Of a stretch of 64,000 nucleotides of DNA, positions 15,371 to 23,384 are shown in pieces; position 1 is the first letter of the stretch, and each line of letters starts with the position of its first letter. Under the pieces are notes generated by a model. It made no database searches. It was given only the letters and a program-made list of their open reading frames with translations, and was not told the origin of the DNA. The stretch comes from an uncultured bacterium (lineage in GTDB: Bacteria > Bacillota_I > Bacilli_A > Acholeplasmatales > Anaeroplasmataceae). Location: positions 1-64,000 of the forward strand of contig CASFCK010000004.1 of NCBI GenBank assembly GCA_949293265.1. The letters run 5' to 3'. The position numbers and the translations under genes were made by a program.

Positions 15371-16444
15371 ATGAAAGGACAAACAAATTCTTTTAGTACA
15401 AAAGTAAAAGATTACTTTACTCCTAATAGACTTAAAAGTGCAGGTACAAAAGTTTTTGCCACTATCATTTTTCCTTTATTAATTTATATATTAATGGCTA
15501 TTGTTTGTGCTAGCAATGGTATAACATACAACTTATTCACTTCGACTAGTATAAGACGTATATTAAGTGATACAGGTTATATGGCAGTTGTTGCTCTAGG
15601 TATTGCCTTCCAATTAAAGTATGGTCGTTATGACTTTACTGGTGGGGCAATCCTAGTGGTTGCTGCTACAGTTGGTTCAATGTTTGTATTTAGATTAGGC
15701 TTAAACATGTGGGTAATGTTATTGATATGTATTGCAATGGGAATAGCTTTATCTGTTTTAAATAGTTTAGTTTATGTAACTTTTAGAGTCCCAATTTTAG
15801 TTTGTTCATTAGCAATGGGCTATGTAATAGAGTCATTGGGTGCTTTAATATCAGGTGGAGAATCATTTAATATCTTAGCTAATCCAGCAGCTCAAATAGG
15901 TTCATTCCCTTGGATTTTATTACCATTAGCATTAGCTTTATTGTTAAACTATGCTTATGCTCATTTTACAACAGCTGGTCGTCAATCTATGCTATTACAA
16001 CAAAATCAACTAGCCGCAGTTAATATAGGTATTAATGAAAAGAAAAATGTTATTATTTGCTATATAGTTTCAGGTGCTATGTTTGGTATGGCTGGGGCTA
16101 TTTATGCATCACAAAATATAGTTGCTCCTAATAGTGTGCCACTAGCTACAGTAACAACATTATTTGCTAATATTGTTCCATCTTTAGTTGGATTATTCCT
16201 ATCTAGATTTATCGATGATGGACTAGGAACATTTATAGGTGCATTAACAATTTCAATTTTGTACTATGGCCTAACACTATTAGGACATCAAAATGATGGA
16301 ATTAGAGTTATTTGTTTTGCAACATTCTTATTGATATTTGTCTTCTTTAGTGGTTTCTACGATGAAATATGCAAACTAGTTAAATATCTAATTCATAAGA
16401 TTAAGAAAAGAAAACAAACTAACTTACCGGCAACGGAAACATAA
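15371..16444 (+). CDS. Sugar ABC transporter permease 2 (RbsC family)
   Basis: This 357-residue polytopic permease has 8-9 membrane segments and a basic C-terminal tail. It belongs to the family of the permease at 13086 but is clearly diverged from it. The loop S-M-L-L-Q-Q-N-Q-L-A-A-V-N-I-G-I matches the position of the typical G-x-N-x-x-A-A-x-x-x-G-I loop. AAGGAG precedes ATG 15371. Two different permeases with one fused ATPase fit a heterodimeric channel. A hairpin follows its stop, before the hydrolase genes. Confidence 0.85.
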   Translation: MKGQTNSFSTKVKDYFTPNRLKSAGTKVFATIIFPLLIYILMAIVCASNGITYNLFTSTSIRRILSDTGYMAVVALGIAFQLKYGRYDFTGGAILVVAATVGSMFVFRLGLNMWVMLLICIAMGIALSVLNSLVYVTFRVPILVCSLAMGYVIESLGALISGGESFNILANPAAQIGSFPWILLPLALALLLNYAYAHFTTAGRQSMLLQQNQLAAVNIGINEKKNVIICYIVSGAMFGMAGAIYASQNIVAPNSVPLATVTTLFANIVPSLVGLFLSRFIDDGLGTFIGALTISILYYGLTLLGHQNDGIRVICFATFLLIFVFFSGFYDEICKLVKYLIHKIKKRKQTNLPATET

Positions 16445-16450
16445 CTATAA

Positions 16451-16486
16451 GGCAAGTTGCTAGTCAACTTGTCTTTTTAAAAAGAC
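16451..16486 (+). terminator. Intercistronic hairpin, possible partial terminator
   Basis: The stem GGCAAGTTG/CAACTTGTC (16451-16459 with 16465-16473) is followed by T5. It overlaps a second palindrome GTCTTTTTAAAAAGAC (16471-16486) that ends just before the ribosome site of the GH39 gene. It may lower expression of the hydrolases relative to the transporter, or protect the upstream mRNA. Confidence 0.55.
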
Positions 16487-16501
16487 AAGGAGAATAAAGA
16501 T

Positions 16502-18061
16502 ATGGAATTATACGTTGACATATTTAAAGAAACATATCCATATAGTAAAACTTGGCAATTTGGCATAGGTAATGATCACGCCTATACATTGACAAGAAAA
16601 GATGTATGTGAATATTTAAAGTTTGTTAAAAAAGAATTAGGATTTAAATTTTTACGCTTTCATGGCATATTTGACGATGATATGCATATATATCAAAGAT
16701 TATCAGATTTTCCATTATTTAGTAAAATGGCTAAAGCTAATAAGATAGTAGAAATAAATTTTAAACAAGTTGGTGTTGTTTTAGATAATATTCTAAACGC
16801 CGGATTTAAACCATATATTGAATTATCATTTATGCCTAGTGCTTTAGCTAGTAAGAATGTTTTAGGATTTCATTATAAAAACAATATAACCCCACCTAAA
16901 TCTTATAAAAAATGGGCAGATTTTATTAAACAATTTATAATTTTTTTAATAGAGCGATATGGTTTAACAGAAATTAAAAAATGGTATTTTGAAGTTTGGA
17001 ATGAACCAGACATTCAGGTAATCTTTTTTAGAGGAACAAAAGACGAATATTTTAAGCTTTATAAAGCTACAGTAAACGCAATTAAAAGTATATCTAAAGA
17101 TATTAAAGTTGGTGGGCCTTCAACTTCTGGTTGTGTATGGATTGAAGATTTTATTAAGTTCTGCGAAGAAGAGAACCTACCATATGATTTTATTTCTACT
17201 CATCATTATCCTGGTGATGGTTTTGGTAATAATTTTGGCCCTGAAAGATTTAAAGAAATAAAAGAAAAAATAAATTATATGGCTAAAAACGGTGGAAGAA
17301 TAAGTACCGCTATGCGTGATTTCTTTTTCCATCCAACTGAATATGTTAAATATCCAAAAGATATATTAACAGAAAAGGATAAAAAATTAAGAGCATTAGT
17401 TCCTAATAAGCCTATTTATATTTCTGAATGGAATGTTTTAGCAGTATATGCTGCTCCAATTCAAGATGAAAAAATGGCAGCAAGCTTTATTATTAAAACT
17501 GCCCTTGATACGAAAAATATTTTAGATGGCCATATGTTTTGGTGTTTATCAGATTATTTTGAAGAACAATTTTTGATTAATAAGCCATTCCATGGTGGCT
17601 TTGGTATTTTAAATAATAATGGTATACCTAAGCCAAATTTCTATGCATTTAAAATATTGAGCATGTTATATAAAAACCGTTTTGATGTTAATTGTGATAA
17701 AATTAAATGCTCATGTTTTAAAAAAGAAAATAAATTACAAATCTTATTATATGAATTCGACTTTGATTATTATAAAAATGAAACTAACGATATAAACATA
17801 AGAATAAATAATAAAATAAACAAAGCATGTGTTAGTTACATTAATGATGTCTATTGTAATCCGAAAAAATATTGGGAGGAATTAGGCTCACCAGAAGTAT
17901 TAAGTAATGCTCAAGTTGAAAAAATTAAAAATGAAACTAAATTAACTAAATTACCACTAGATTATTCTACAAATAATAACGAAACCATTTTAAATGTGAA
18001 GCTAAGTACTAATGATGTAATATTAATAGAAGTAGAATTGGGTGATGAAAATGAACTATAA
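16502..18061 (+). CDS. Glycoside hydrolase family 39 (beta-xylosidase / alpha-L-iduronidase type)
   Basis: This 519-residue cytoplasmic enzyme has a TIM barrel with the GH39 start L-R-F-H-G-I-F. The acid/base is Glu168 in E-V-W-N-E-P-D and the nucleophile Glu309 in Y-I-S-E-W-N. A beta-sandwich-like C-terminus follows from about 400. Family activities include beta-xylosidase and alpha-L-iduronidase, and the sequence alone does not choose between them. The neighbouring beta-glucuronidase makes a uronic-acid-containing substrate attractive. It overlaps the next GH3 gene by 11 bases. The AraC regulator at 8867 carries a dead version of this fold. Confidence 0.85.
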   Translation: MELYVDIFKETYPYSKTWQFGIGNDHAYTLTRKDVCEYLKFVKKELGFKFLRFHGIFDDDMHIYQRLSDFPLFSKMAKANKIVEINFKQVGVVLDNILNAGFKPYIELSFMPSALASKNVLGFHYKNNITPPKSYKKWADFIKQFIIFLIERYGLTEIKKWYFEVWNEPDIQVIFFRGTKDEYFKLYKATVNAIKSISKDIKVGGPSTSGCVWIEDFIKFCEEENLPYDFISTHHYPGDGFGNNFGPERFKEIKEKINYMAKNGGRISTAMRDFFFHPTEYVKYPKDILTEKDKKLRALVPNKPIYISEWNVLAVYAAPIQDEKMAASFIIKTALDTKNILDGHMFWCLSDYFEEQFLINKPFHGGFGILNNNGIPKPNFYAFKILSMLYKNRFDVNCDKIKCSCFKKENKLQILLYEFDFDYYKNETNDINIRINNKINKACVSYINDVYCNPKKYWEELGSPEVLSNAQVEKIKNETKLTKLPLDYSTNNNETILNVKLSTNDVILIEVELGDENEL

Positions 18062-19787
18062 TAAACCGTTTAATCTTGATTCTACAGCTATAGCTTTTAT
18101 TGAAAAAACATTAGAAAACATGTCATTAGATGAAAAAATAAAACAACTTTTTATAGATATGGCAGCCCCAGTTAGAGAAGAAATAGTTGAAAAAATAGTT
18201 AAAACCGAACAAATGGGCGGTCTTCGCTATATGAATCAAGAGCCTAGCAAGGTGAAAGAATTACTAAATTTATATAAGAAATATAGCAAGATTCCCCTTA
18301 TTGTAGCCGCAAACACTGAGGCTGGTGGCAATGGTGCGTGTGTTGGTGGGACTGAAATAGGTCAAGAACTTAAAATTGCAGCCACAAATGATAAAAAATA
18401 CGCTTATCAATTAGGTTATGTTTCAGCATTAGAAGCTAAAGCGGTTGGTTGTAATACAGTTTTTGCTCCAATTGTTGACATTCATTATAATTGGCATAAT
18501 CCGATTATTGCCACTAGAACATTTGGCAATGACGCAAATAAAGTTGCAGAATATTCTTTAGAATATTTAAAAGCTTGTCATGAACTTAATATAGCATCGG
18601 TTTGTAAACATTTCCCTGGTGATGGCAGAGACGAAAGAGATCAACATCTAGCTAATTCAATTAATGATTGTAGTATAGAAGAATGGGATAAAACATATGG
18701 TTATGTTTATAAAACATTAATAGATGCAGGCGTTGAAGGTATTATGGTTGGTCATATTTGTATACCTAGTTATGAGAAATACTATAATCCTAATATCAAA
18801 GACGATGCATATATGCCAGCTACCTTAAGTGAAACGATAATACAAAAATTATTAAGAGGAAAACTGGGCTTCAATGGTCTAGTTATAACCGATGCTAGTC
18901 ATATGGTTGGGCTTACTAGTAGAATGGCTAGAAAAGATATTGTTCCTACGGCAATAAAAGTAGGATGTGATATGTTTTTATTTTATAATGATTTTGAAGA
19001 AGACTTTAATTATGTAAAGGATGCTATCAATAGTGGTTATTTAACAATAGAAAGAATAGATGAAGCAGTTAGAAGAATTTTAGCTTTTAAAGCTCATTTA
19101 GGTCTTTATGAAAAGTATGATGATATTTCTTTGAATAATATAGGTTTAGAAGAAAGTAAAAATATGGCTATAGAAATAGCACATAAGGCCATTACTTTAG
19201 TAAAGAATAAAGAAAAAGACATTTTACCTTTAAATAAAGATAAATATCATAAAATACTACTATTACACCATGATATTTCTAATCCTTTTAATTCATATAT
19301 TACAAATAAAAATAGTAAAAAATATTATGAGATAGTAGCCGATGAATTAAAAAAAGAAGGTTTTGAAGTAGAAATATATACACCTGTATTAGAACAACTA
19401 AAAAAAGCTAGCGATGAAGAGGTTAGAAACATAATGAACAAATTATATACCTCTAAATCAGCTATTAAGCAAATGAAAGATAAATATGATCTAATAATTC
19501 ATTTAGCTAATGTTCCTGGTAATGGTGTTGTTCAAAGAATTGATTTTGCATTAACAAAAGGCGCTATTGATATACCATGGTATGTGTATGAATTACCAGT
19601 AATATTTGTTTCTGTAAACTATCCGTTTCACTTATTTGATGTTCCTCAAGTTAAAACATATATTAATTGCTATGATGCAAAAGAATATACAATGAAAGCT
19701 TTAGTAACAAAATTATTAGGTAAAGAAAGTTTTTGTGGTATTTCTCCTGTTGATGCATTTTGCGGTTGTGAGGATACAAAATGGTAA
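18051..19787 (+). CDS. Glycoside hydrolase family 3, NagZ-like, second copy
   Basis: This protein of about 578 residues is paralogous to the one at 6019. K-H-F-P-G-D-G starts at Lys186, followed by D-E-R-D-Q-H, with the nucleophile Asp281 in V-I-T-D-A-S. There is no signal peptide. ATG 18051 was chosen because it aligns with the paralogue's N-terminus and sits 6 bases after GGTG. In-frame GTG 18042 and ATG 18045 are alternatives. It overlaps the GH39 gene and the HAD gene (7 bases), so translation is probably coupled. The conserved Asp-His dyad fits a retaining beta-hexosaminidase type, but G-D-G in place of G-H-G leaves specificity open. Confidence 0.8.
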   Translation: MNYNKPFNLDSTAIAFIEKTLENMSLDEKIKQLFIDMAAPVREEIVEKIVKTEQMGGLRYMNQEPSKVKELLNLYKKYSKIPLIVAANTEAGGNGACVGGTEIGQELKIAATNDKKYAYQLGYVSALEAKAVGCNTVFAPIVDIHYNWHNPIIATRTFGNDANKVAEYSLEYLKACHELNIASVCKHFPGDGRDERDQHLANSINDCSIEEWDKTYGYVYKTLIDAGVEGIMVGHICIPSYEKYYNPNIKDDAYMPATLSETIIQKLLRGKLGFNGLVITDASHMVGLTSRMARKDIVPTAIKVGCDMFLFYNDFEEDFNYVKDAINSGYLTIERIDEAVRRILAFKAHLGLYEKYDDISLNNIGLEESKNMAIEIAHKAITLVKNKEKDILPLNKDKYHKILLLHHDISNPFNSYITNKNSKKYYEIVADELKKEGFEVEIYTPVLEQLKKASDEEVRNIMNKLYTSKSAIKQMKDKYDLIIHLANVPGNGVVQRIDFALTKGAIDIPWYVYELPVIFVSVNYPFHLFDVPQVKTYINCYDAKEYTMKALVTKLLGKESFCGISPVDAFCGCEDTKW

Positions 19788-20593
19788 AAAAGAAAATTAT
19801 ATTCATCGATTCTGATGGAACAGTAATGGATTCGATGACATTTAAACACTTAAATTGTTTTGGACCGGCTGTTATTAAAACATTTCATTTAGAAAAATAT
19901 GCCAAACCCATTCTTGAAAAATGGAATATTATCAATTTATATTCTTTAACTAGAGGGATAAACAGATTTGATGGAATTGGTATGCTTTTAGAATATGTCA
20001 ATGATAACTTTATTAGAATTAACATATTAGAAGATTACAAAAAATGGCTAAATATAGCTAAAACAAAGTCGAATAAATCTTTAGAAGAATATATAATGAA
20101 TGGACAGATAAATCTAAAACCTATTCTAGATTGGTCTAATTTAACTAATCAATTAATTGATAAATATAAAGATGAAATTAAGCCTTTTAGAAATGCTGGT
20201 GAAGCGATTAGTACTTTAGCTCAAGAATTTAAAATCATAATTATATCTTCAGCTAATAATAACGCAGTTATGCATGAATGGAAAAAATTTAATTTATTAG
20301 CCTATGTAGATAAAGTTTGTACTCAAGAACTAGGAACAAAAGAAGACTGCATAAAACAAGAAATGCTAAATCTAAATTATGACGATGCGATTATGTTAGG
20401 TGATGCTGTTGGTGATCTGGAAGCCGCTAAACACAATAATATTAGTTTTTATCCAATAATGCCAAAAGAAGAAGATAAATCTTGGATTGATTTTAGCAAC
20501 GTTTATAGTAAAATGTTTTATAATAATACATATAACCAAGTGGAAGAAACTGTAATTTCTAGGTTTTTAAATAAACTAGGAAAGGAGAAATAA
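19781..20593 (+). CDS. HAD-superfamily hydrolase
   Basis: This 270-residue HAD phosphatase has motif I F-I-D-S-D-G-T-V-M-D-S at about 8-18, motif II I-I-S-S-A-N, a Lys-bearing loop, and motif IV M-L-G-D-A-V-G-D. A long helical cap (about 40-130) sits between motifs I and II. The ATG overlaps the end of the GH3 gene, so it belongs to the operon. It probably removes or moves phosphate on a sugar phosphate from glycoside breakdown, but the substrate is not predictable. Confidence 0.7.
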   Translation: MVKKKIIFIDSDGTVMDSMTFKHLNCFGPAVIKTFHLEKYAKPILEKWNIINLYSLTRGINRFDGIGMLLEYVNDNFIRINILEDYKKWLNIAKTKSNKSLEEYIMNGQINLKPILDWSNLTNQLIDKYKDEIKPFRNAGEAISTLAQEFKIIIISSANNNAVMHEWKKFNLLAYVDKVCTQELGTKEDCIKQEMLNLNYDDAIMLGDAVGDLEAAKHNNISFYPIMPKEEDKSWIDFSNVYSKMFYNNTYNQVEETVISRFLNKLGKEK

Positions 20594-20594
20594 A

Positions 20595-22418
20595 ATGGCA
20601 AATAAAATGTTATATCCTCAAAACACCTTAACTAGACAAGTTGTTGACTTAAGTGGAATGTGGAAATTTAGTTTTGATTTTGAAGATAAAGGTGAAGAAA
20701 GAGGCTATCAAAATGGCTTAAAAGATTATATTGATATGCCGGTTCCATCTAGTTTTAATGATTTTTTTACCGATAAAAAAAGCAAAGAATATTTAGGCGA
20801 TGTTTGGTATGAACAAACATTTTACGCTGATAAATCATGGAAAAATAAAGATGTAGATATTCGTTTTTTTGGGTGTCTTATTAAAGCTACAGTTTGGGTT
20901 AATGGTATAAAGCTTCATTATCATAATAATGGATTTATTCCTTTTTCTGTTAATATTAATGATGTAATTAATTATGATAAGATAAACACTATAGTAGTTA
21001 AATTAAATAATATTTTAGATAATACCACTTTACCATGTGGAGAATATAAAGTGCTAAAAGATGGTAGAAAAATCTGTACACCATATTTTGACTTTTTTAA
21101 TTATGGTGGTCTCATTAGACCAGTTAAACTTGTGATTACCCCTAAAGATTCAATTATTGATATAACTTTAAATCACGAACTAACTAAGCAAGGTAGTATT
21201 ACGCATTATGATGTTTCACATATAGGTCGTGGCCAAGTGTATGCTGAAGTTTATGATCAACAAGGCAACAAGGTGGCATTTTCTAATGGAACTAGTGGTG
21301 AATTAGAAATATTAAACACTAAATTATGGGAAGTTAGAAATGCCTATTTATATCATTTTGTCTTCAAAGTTATAGAAGGTAATAATGTTTTAGATGAATA
21401 TTATTTAGATTGTGGAATAAGAACGGTTAACGTTGAAGGGAATAGAATTTTAATTAATAATAAAGCTGTTTATTTTAAAGGCTTTGGTAAACATGAAGAT
21501 GCAGACTTTACCGGACGTGGTTACAATTTAGCTGTGGCCAAACGTGATTTTGAATTGATGAAATGGTGTGGAGCAAATAGTTTTAGGACAAGCCATTATC
21601 CTTATAGTGAAGAAATATTACAATTAGCCGAAAAAGAAGGTTTTTTAGTAATAGATGAATTAGCCGCTGTTGGAATGTTAAAATCAACAAGAAATGCGGT
21701 TGATGCCGCTAATAAAAACTTAAAAGTAGAATCATTCTTTGAACAAGATATAGTAAAAAATATAACTATCAATAATCATTTAGAAGCAGTTAGAGAATTA
21801 GTTCAAAGAGATAAGAATTATGCTTGTGTTGTAATGTGGAGTTTATTTAATGAACCAGATGCTGCAAGCAGCGATGATTGTATACCTTATTTTGAAAAAG
21901 TATTTAATTTATGCAAAGAATTAGACGTTCAAAAAAGACCACGCTCTTTTGCCCATATAATTGCCTCTAATCCAAAACACTCAAAAGTTAGTTATTTATG
22001 TGATGTTATAATGCTAAATAGATATTACGGTTGGTATCTAATGGGTGGTGCAGAATTAGAAGATGCGATGATAGCATTAGATGCAGAGCTTTCGGAATGG
22101 GATAAAATTGGAAAACCAGTTATGTTTACTGAATATGGAACAGACAATTATTTAGGTTTAACTAAAATACCCGCTGTTATGTGGACAGAAAATTATCAAG
22201 TTGAATATTTAGAAAAATACCATGAAGTTTTTGATCGCCACGATTCAATTATGGGTGAACAAGTTTGGAACTTTGCTGATTTTCAAACAACAGAAGGAAT
22301 AATAAGAGCAGATGGTAATAAAAAGGGTATTTTCACTCGTGATAGAAGGCCTAAAATGGCTGCATTTGAATTAAGAAGAAGATGGCTTAGCTTGCCAAAT
22401 GATTATAAAAGAAAATAA
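20595..22418 (+). CDS. uidA: Beta-glucuronidase, glycoside hydrolase family 2
   Basis: This 607-residue protein resembles Escherichia coli UidA over its full length. It has the N-terminal jelly roll with V-P-S-S-F-N-D, an immunoglobulin-like middle domain, and a TIM barrel with acid/base Glu420 (F-N-E-P-D) and nucleophile Glu513 (F-T-E-Y-G-T). The N-x-K pair N575/K577 in G-N-K-K-G-I-F-T-R-D reads the glucuronate carboxylate and distinguishes glucuronidases from galactosidases. There is no signal peptide, so it works in the cytoplasm on imported glucuronides. AAAGGAG precedes ATG 20595. It is the last gene of the operon and would feed glucuronate to UxuB. Confidence 0.93.
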   Translation: MANKMLYPQNTLTRQVVDLSGMWKFSFDFEDKGEERGYQNGLKDYIDMPVPSSFNDFFTDKKSKEYLGDVWYEQTFYADKSWKNKDVDIRFFGCLIKATVWVNGIKLHYHNNGFIPFSVNINDVINYDKINTIVVKLNNILDNTTLPCGEYKVLKDGRKICTPYFDFFNYGGLIRPVKLVITPKDSIIDITLNHELTKQGSITHYDVSHIGRGQVYAEVYDQQGNKVAFSNGTSGELEILNTKLWEVRNAYLYHFVFKVIEGNNVLDEYYLDCGIRTVNVEGNRILINNKAVYFKGFGKHEDADFTGRGYNLAVAKRDFELMKWCGANSFRTSHYPYSEEILQLAEKEGFLVIDELAAVGMLKSTRNAVDAANKNLKVESFFEQDIVKNITINNHLEAVRELVQRDKNYACVVMWSLFNEPDAASSDDCIPYFEKVFNLCKELDVQKRPRSFAHIIASNPKHSKVSYLCDVIMLNRYYGWYLMGGAELEDAMIALDAELSEWDKIGKPVMFTEYGTDNYLGLTKIPAVMWTENYQVEYLEKYHEVFDRHDSIMGEQVWNFADFQTTEGIIRADGNKKGIFTRDRRPKMAAFELRRRWLSLPNDYKRK

Positions 22419-22446
22419 AAAAATCGCAAAATTGCGATTTTTTTTT
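22417..22446. terminator. Bidirectional terminator between uidA and hsp20
   Basis: Hairpin AAATCGCA/TGCGATTT flanked by long A and T runs. It serves both converging genes. Confidence 0.85.
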
Positions 22447-22447
22447 A

Positions 22448-22849
22448 CTATTCAATCATTATAGTTTTACCCTTTGGTGTTTCAATGCTAGCTTTAGGTA
22501 AACTAATAGTTAACACACCATCATTTAATTTAGCATTAACCTTAGATTTATCAATCTCACCAACATAATAACTACGTTCAAGAGAAGAATATGTTCTTTC
22601 TTGGTGAATGTATTTACCATGTTTCTTTTGATCATTATTAGTTTCGTGTTTAGCAGAAACTGTAATGTAACCATCGTTATAATCAACGACAACTTCGTTT
22701 TTGTTGAAACCAGGAACTTCGACATCTATCTCATAACCATTTTCAACTTCACGAACATCTGATTTCATATCATATTTAATAGGTTTGAAGAAATCATCAA
22801 ATAAGTTATCCATTTCATCGAAAATACTTAAAGCATTATTTTTTTTCAT
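22448..22849 (-). CDS. Small heat-shock protein Hsp20 (second gene)
   Basis: This 133-residue alpha-crystallin-type holdase chaperone has F-D-E-M-D-N-L-F-D-D-F-F at the N-terminus and Y-E-I-D-V-E-V-P-G-F opening the crystallin domain. The C-terminal G-V-L-T-I-S-L-P-K is followed by a short tail. The start was placed at the ATG behind AAGGAG, which leaves a normal intergenic gap from the upstream Hsp20 gene. It is co-transcribed with that gene from the promoter at 23294-23321. It binds unfolding proteins during stress. Confidence 0.9.
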   Translation of the reverse strand: MKKNNALSIFDEMDNLFDDFFKPIKYDMKSDVREVENGYEIDVEVPGFNKNEVVVDYNDGYITVSAKHETNNDQKKHGKYIHQERTYSSLERSYYVGEIDKSKVNAKLNDGVLTISLPKASIETPKGKTIMIE

Positions 22850-22872
22850 AAATATCAGCTCCTTATTATTCA

Positions 22873-23241
22873 TTATTCAATGCTTATTGTACTAATCTTT
22901 TTATCTTCAGGTTTTTTTAAATAAATAGATACAATTAAAACGCCATCAACAAATTTAGCATTAATATGATCCTCATTTAAATCACCGAAGTAAATTGAAC
23001 GTTTCTTGCTTCTTGAAGAGCGTTCTTTAACAATATAATTAAGGTGTTCTTTATTTTCGTTTTTATGTTTTGCGGAAATGTTTAAATAACCACCTTCAAA
23101 GTTAAGGCTTATTTCATCTTTACTAAAACCAGGTAAATTTGCATAAACCTCATATAAATCATCTTTAGCCACCACATCGATAGGGAAGCTTTCTCTATTG
23201 TCTACATTATTAAATAAATTATACCATAAATCATTATACAT
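22873..23241 (-). CDS. Small heat-shock protein Hsp20 (first gene)
   Basis: This 122-residue Hsp20 family protein is a diverged paralogue of its neighbour. The crystallin domain has Y-E-V-Y-A-N-L-P-G-F, and the end has G-V-L-I-V-S-I-Y. ATG 23241 follows AAGGAGG. Two different Hsp20 subunits in one operon may co-assemble. Two CIRCE-like inverted repeats overlap the promoter and leader. Confidence 0.88.
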   Translation of the reverse strand: MYNDLWYNLFNNVDNRESFPIDVVAKDDLYEVYANLPGFSKDEISLNFEGGYLNISAKHKNENKEHLNYIVKERSSRSKKRSIYFGDLNEDHINAKFVDGVLIVSIYLKKPEDKKISTISIE

Positions 23242-23256
23242 ATTATTTCCTCCTTT

Positions 23257-23283
23257 TTGGCACTCGTTATATCTCTCTGCCAA
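23257..23283. promoter_or_regulatory. CIRCE-like operator 1 for hsp20
   Basis: TTGGCA-N15-TGCCAA spans 27 bp, the length of CIRCE. The left arm TTGGCACTC differs from the CIRCE half-site TTAGCACTC at one base. It lies in the leader and overlaps the region of the ribosome site. It is a probable HrcA target. Confidence 0.6.
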
Positions 23284-23293
23284 TTACAAGTAT

Positions 23294-23321
23294 AGTATAC
23301 TCTTTATTTTGGCAATGTCAA
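23294..23321 (-). promoter_or_regulatory. hsp20 promoter
   Basis: On the minus strand TTGACA (plus 23316-23321) and TATACT (plus 23294-23299) have a 16-base spacer. Both are covered or flanked by the CIRCE-like sites. Confidence 0.7.
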
Positions 23322-23335
23322 TAGGTGAGTGCCAA
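23309..23335. promoter_or_regulatory. CIRCE-like operator 2 for hsp20
   Basis: A second TTGGCA-N15-TGCCAA of 27 bp has right arm GAGTGCCAA, one base off the CIRCE half-site GAGTGCTAA. It overlaps the -35. Operator centres are 52 bp apart, about five helical turns. Confidence 0.6.
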
Positions 23336-23342
23336 AAAATGT

Positions 23343-23384
23343 AAAAAAATAAAATAAGTTAGGAATTACCCATCCTTATTTTAT
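23343..23384 (-). terminator. Terminator after ptsI
   Basis: On the minus strand ATAAAATAAGGA pairs with a downstream TAACTTATTTTAT arm, then a T7 run. The hairpin begins inside the last codons of ptsI. Confidence 0.65.
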
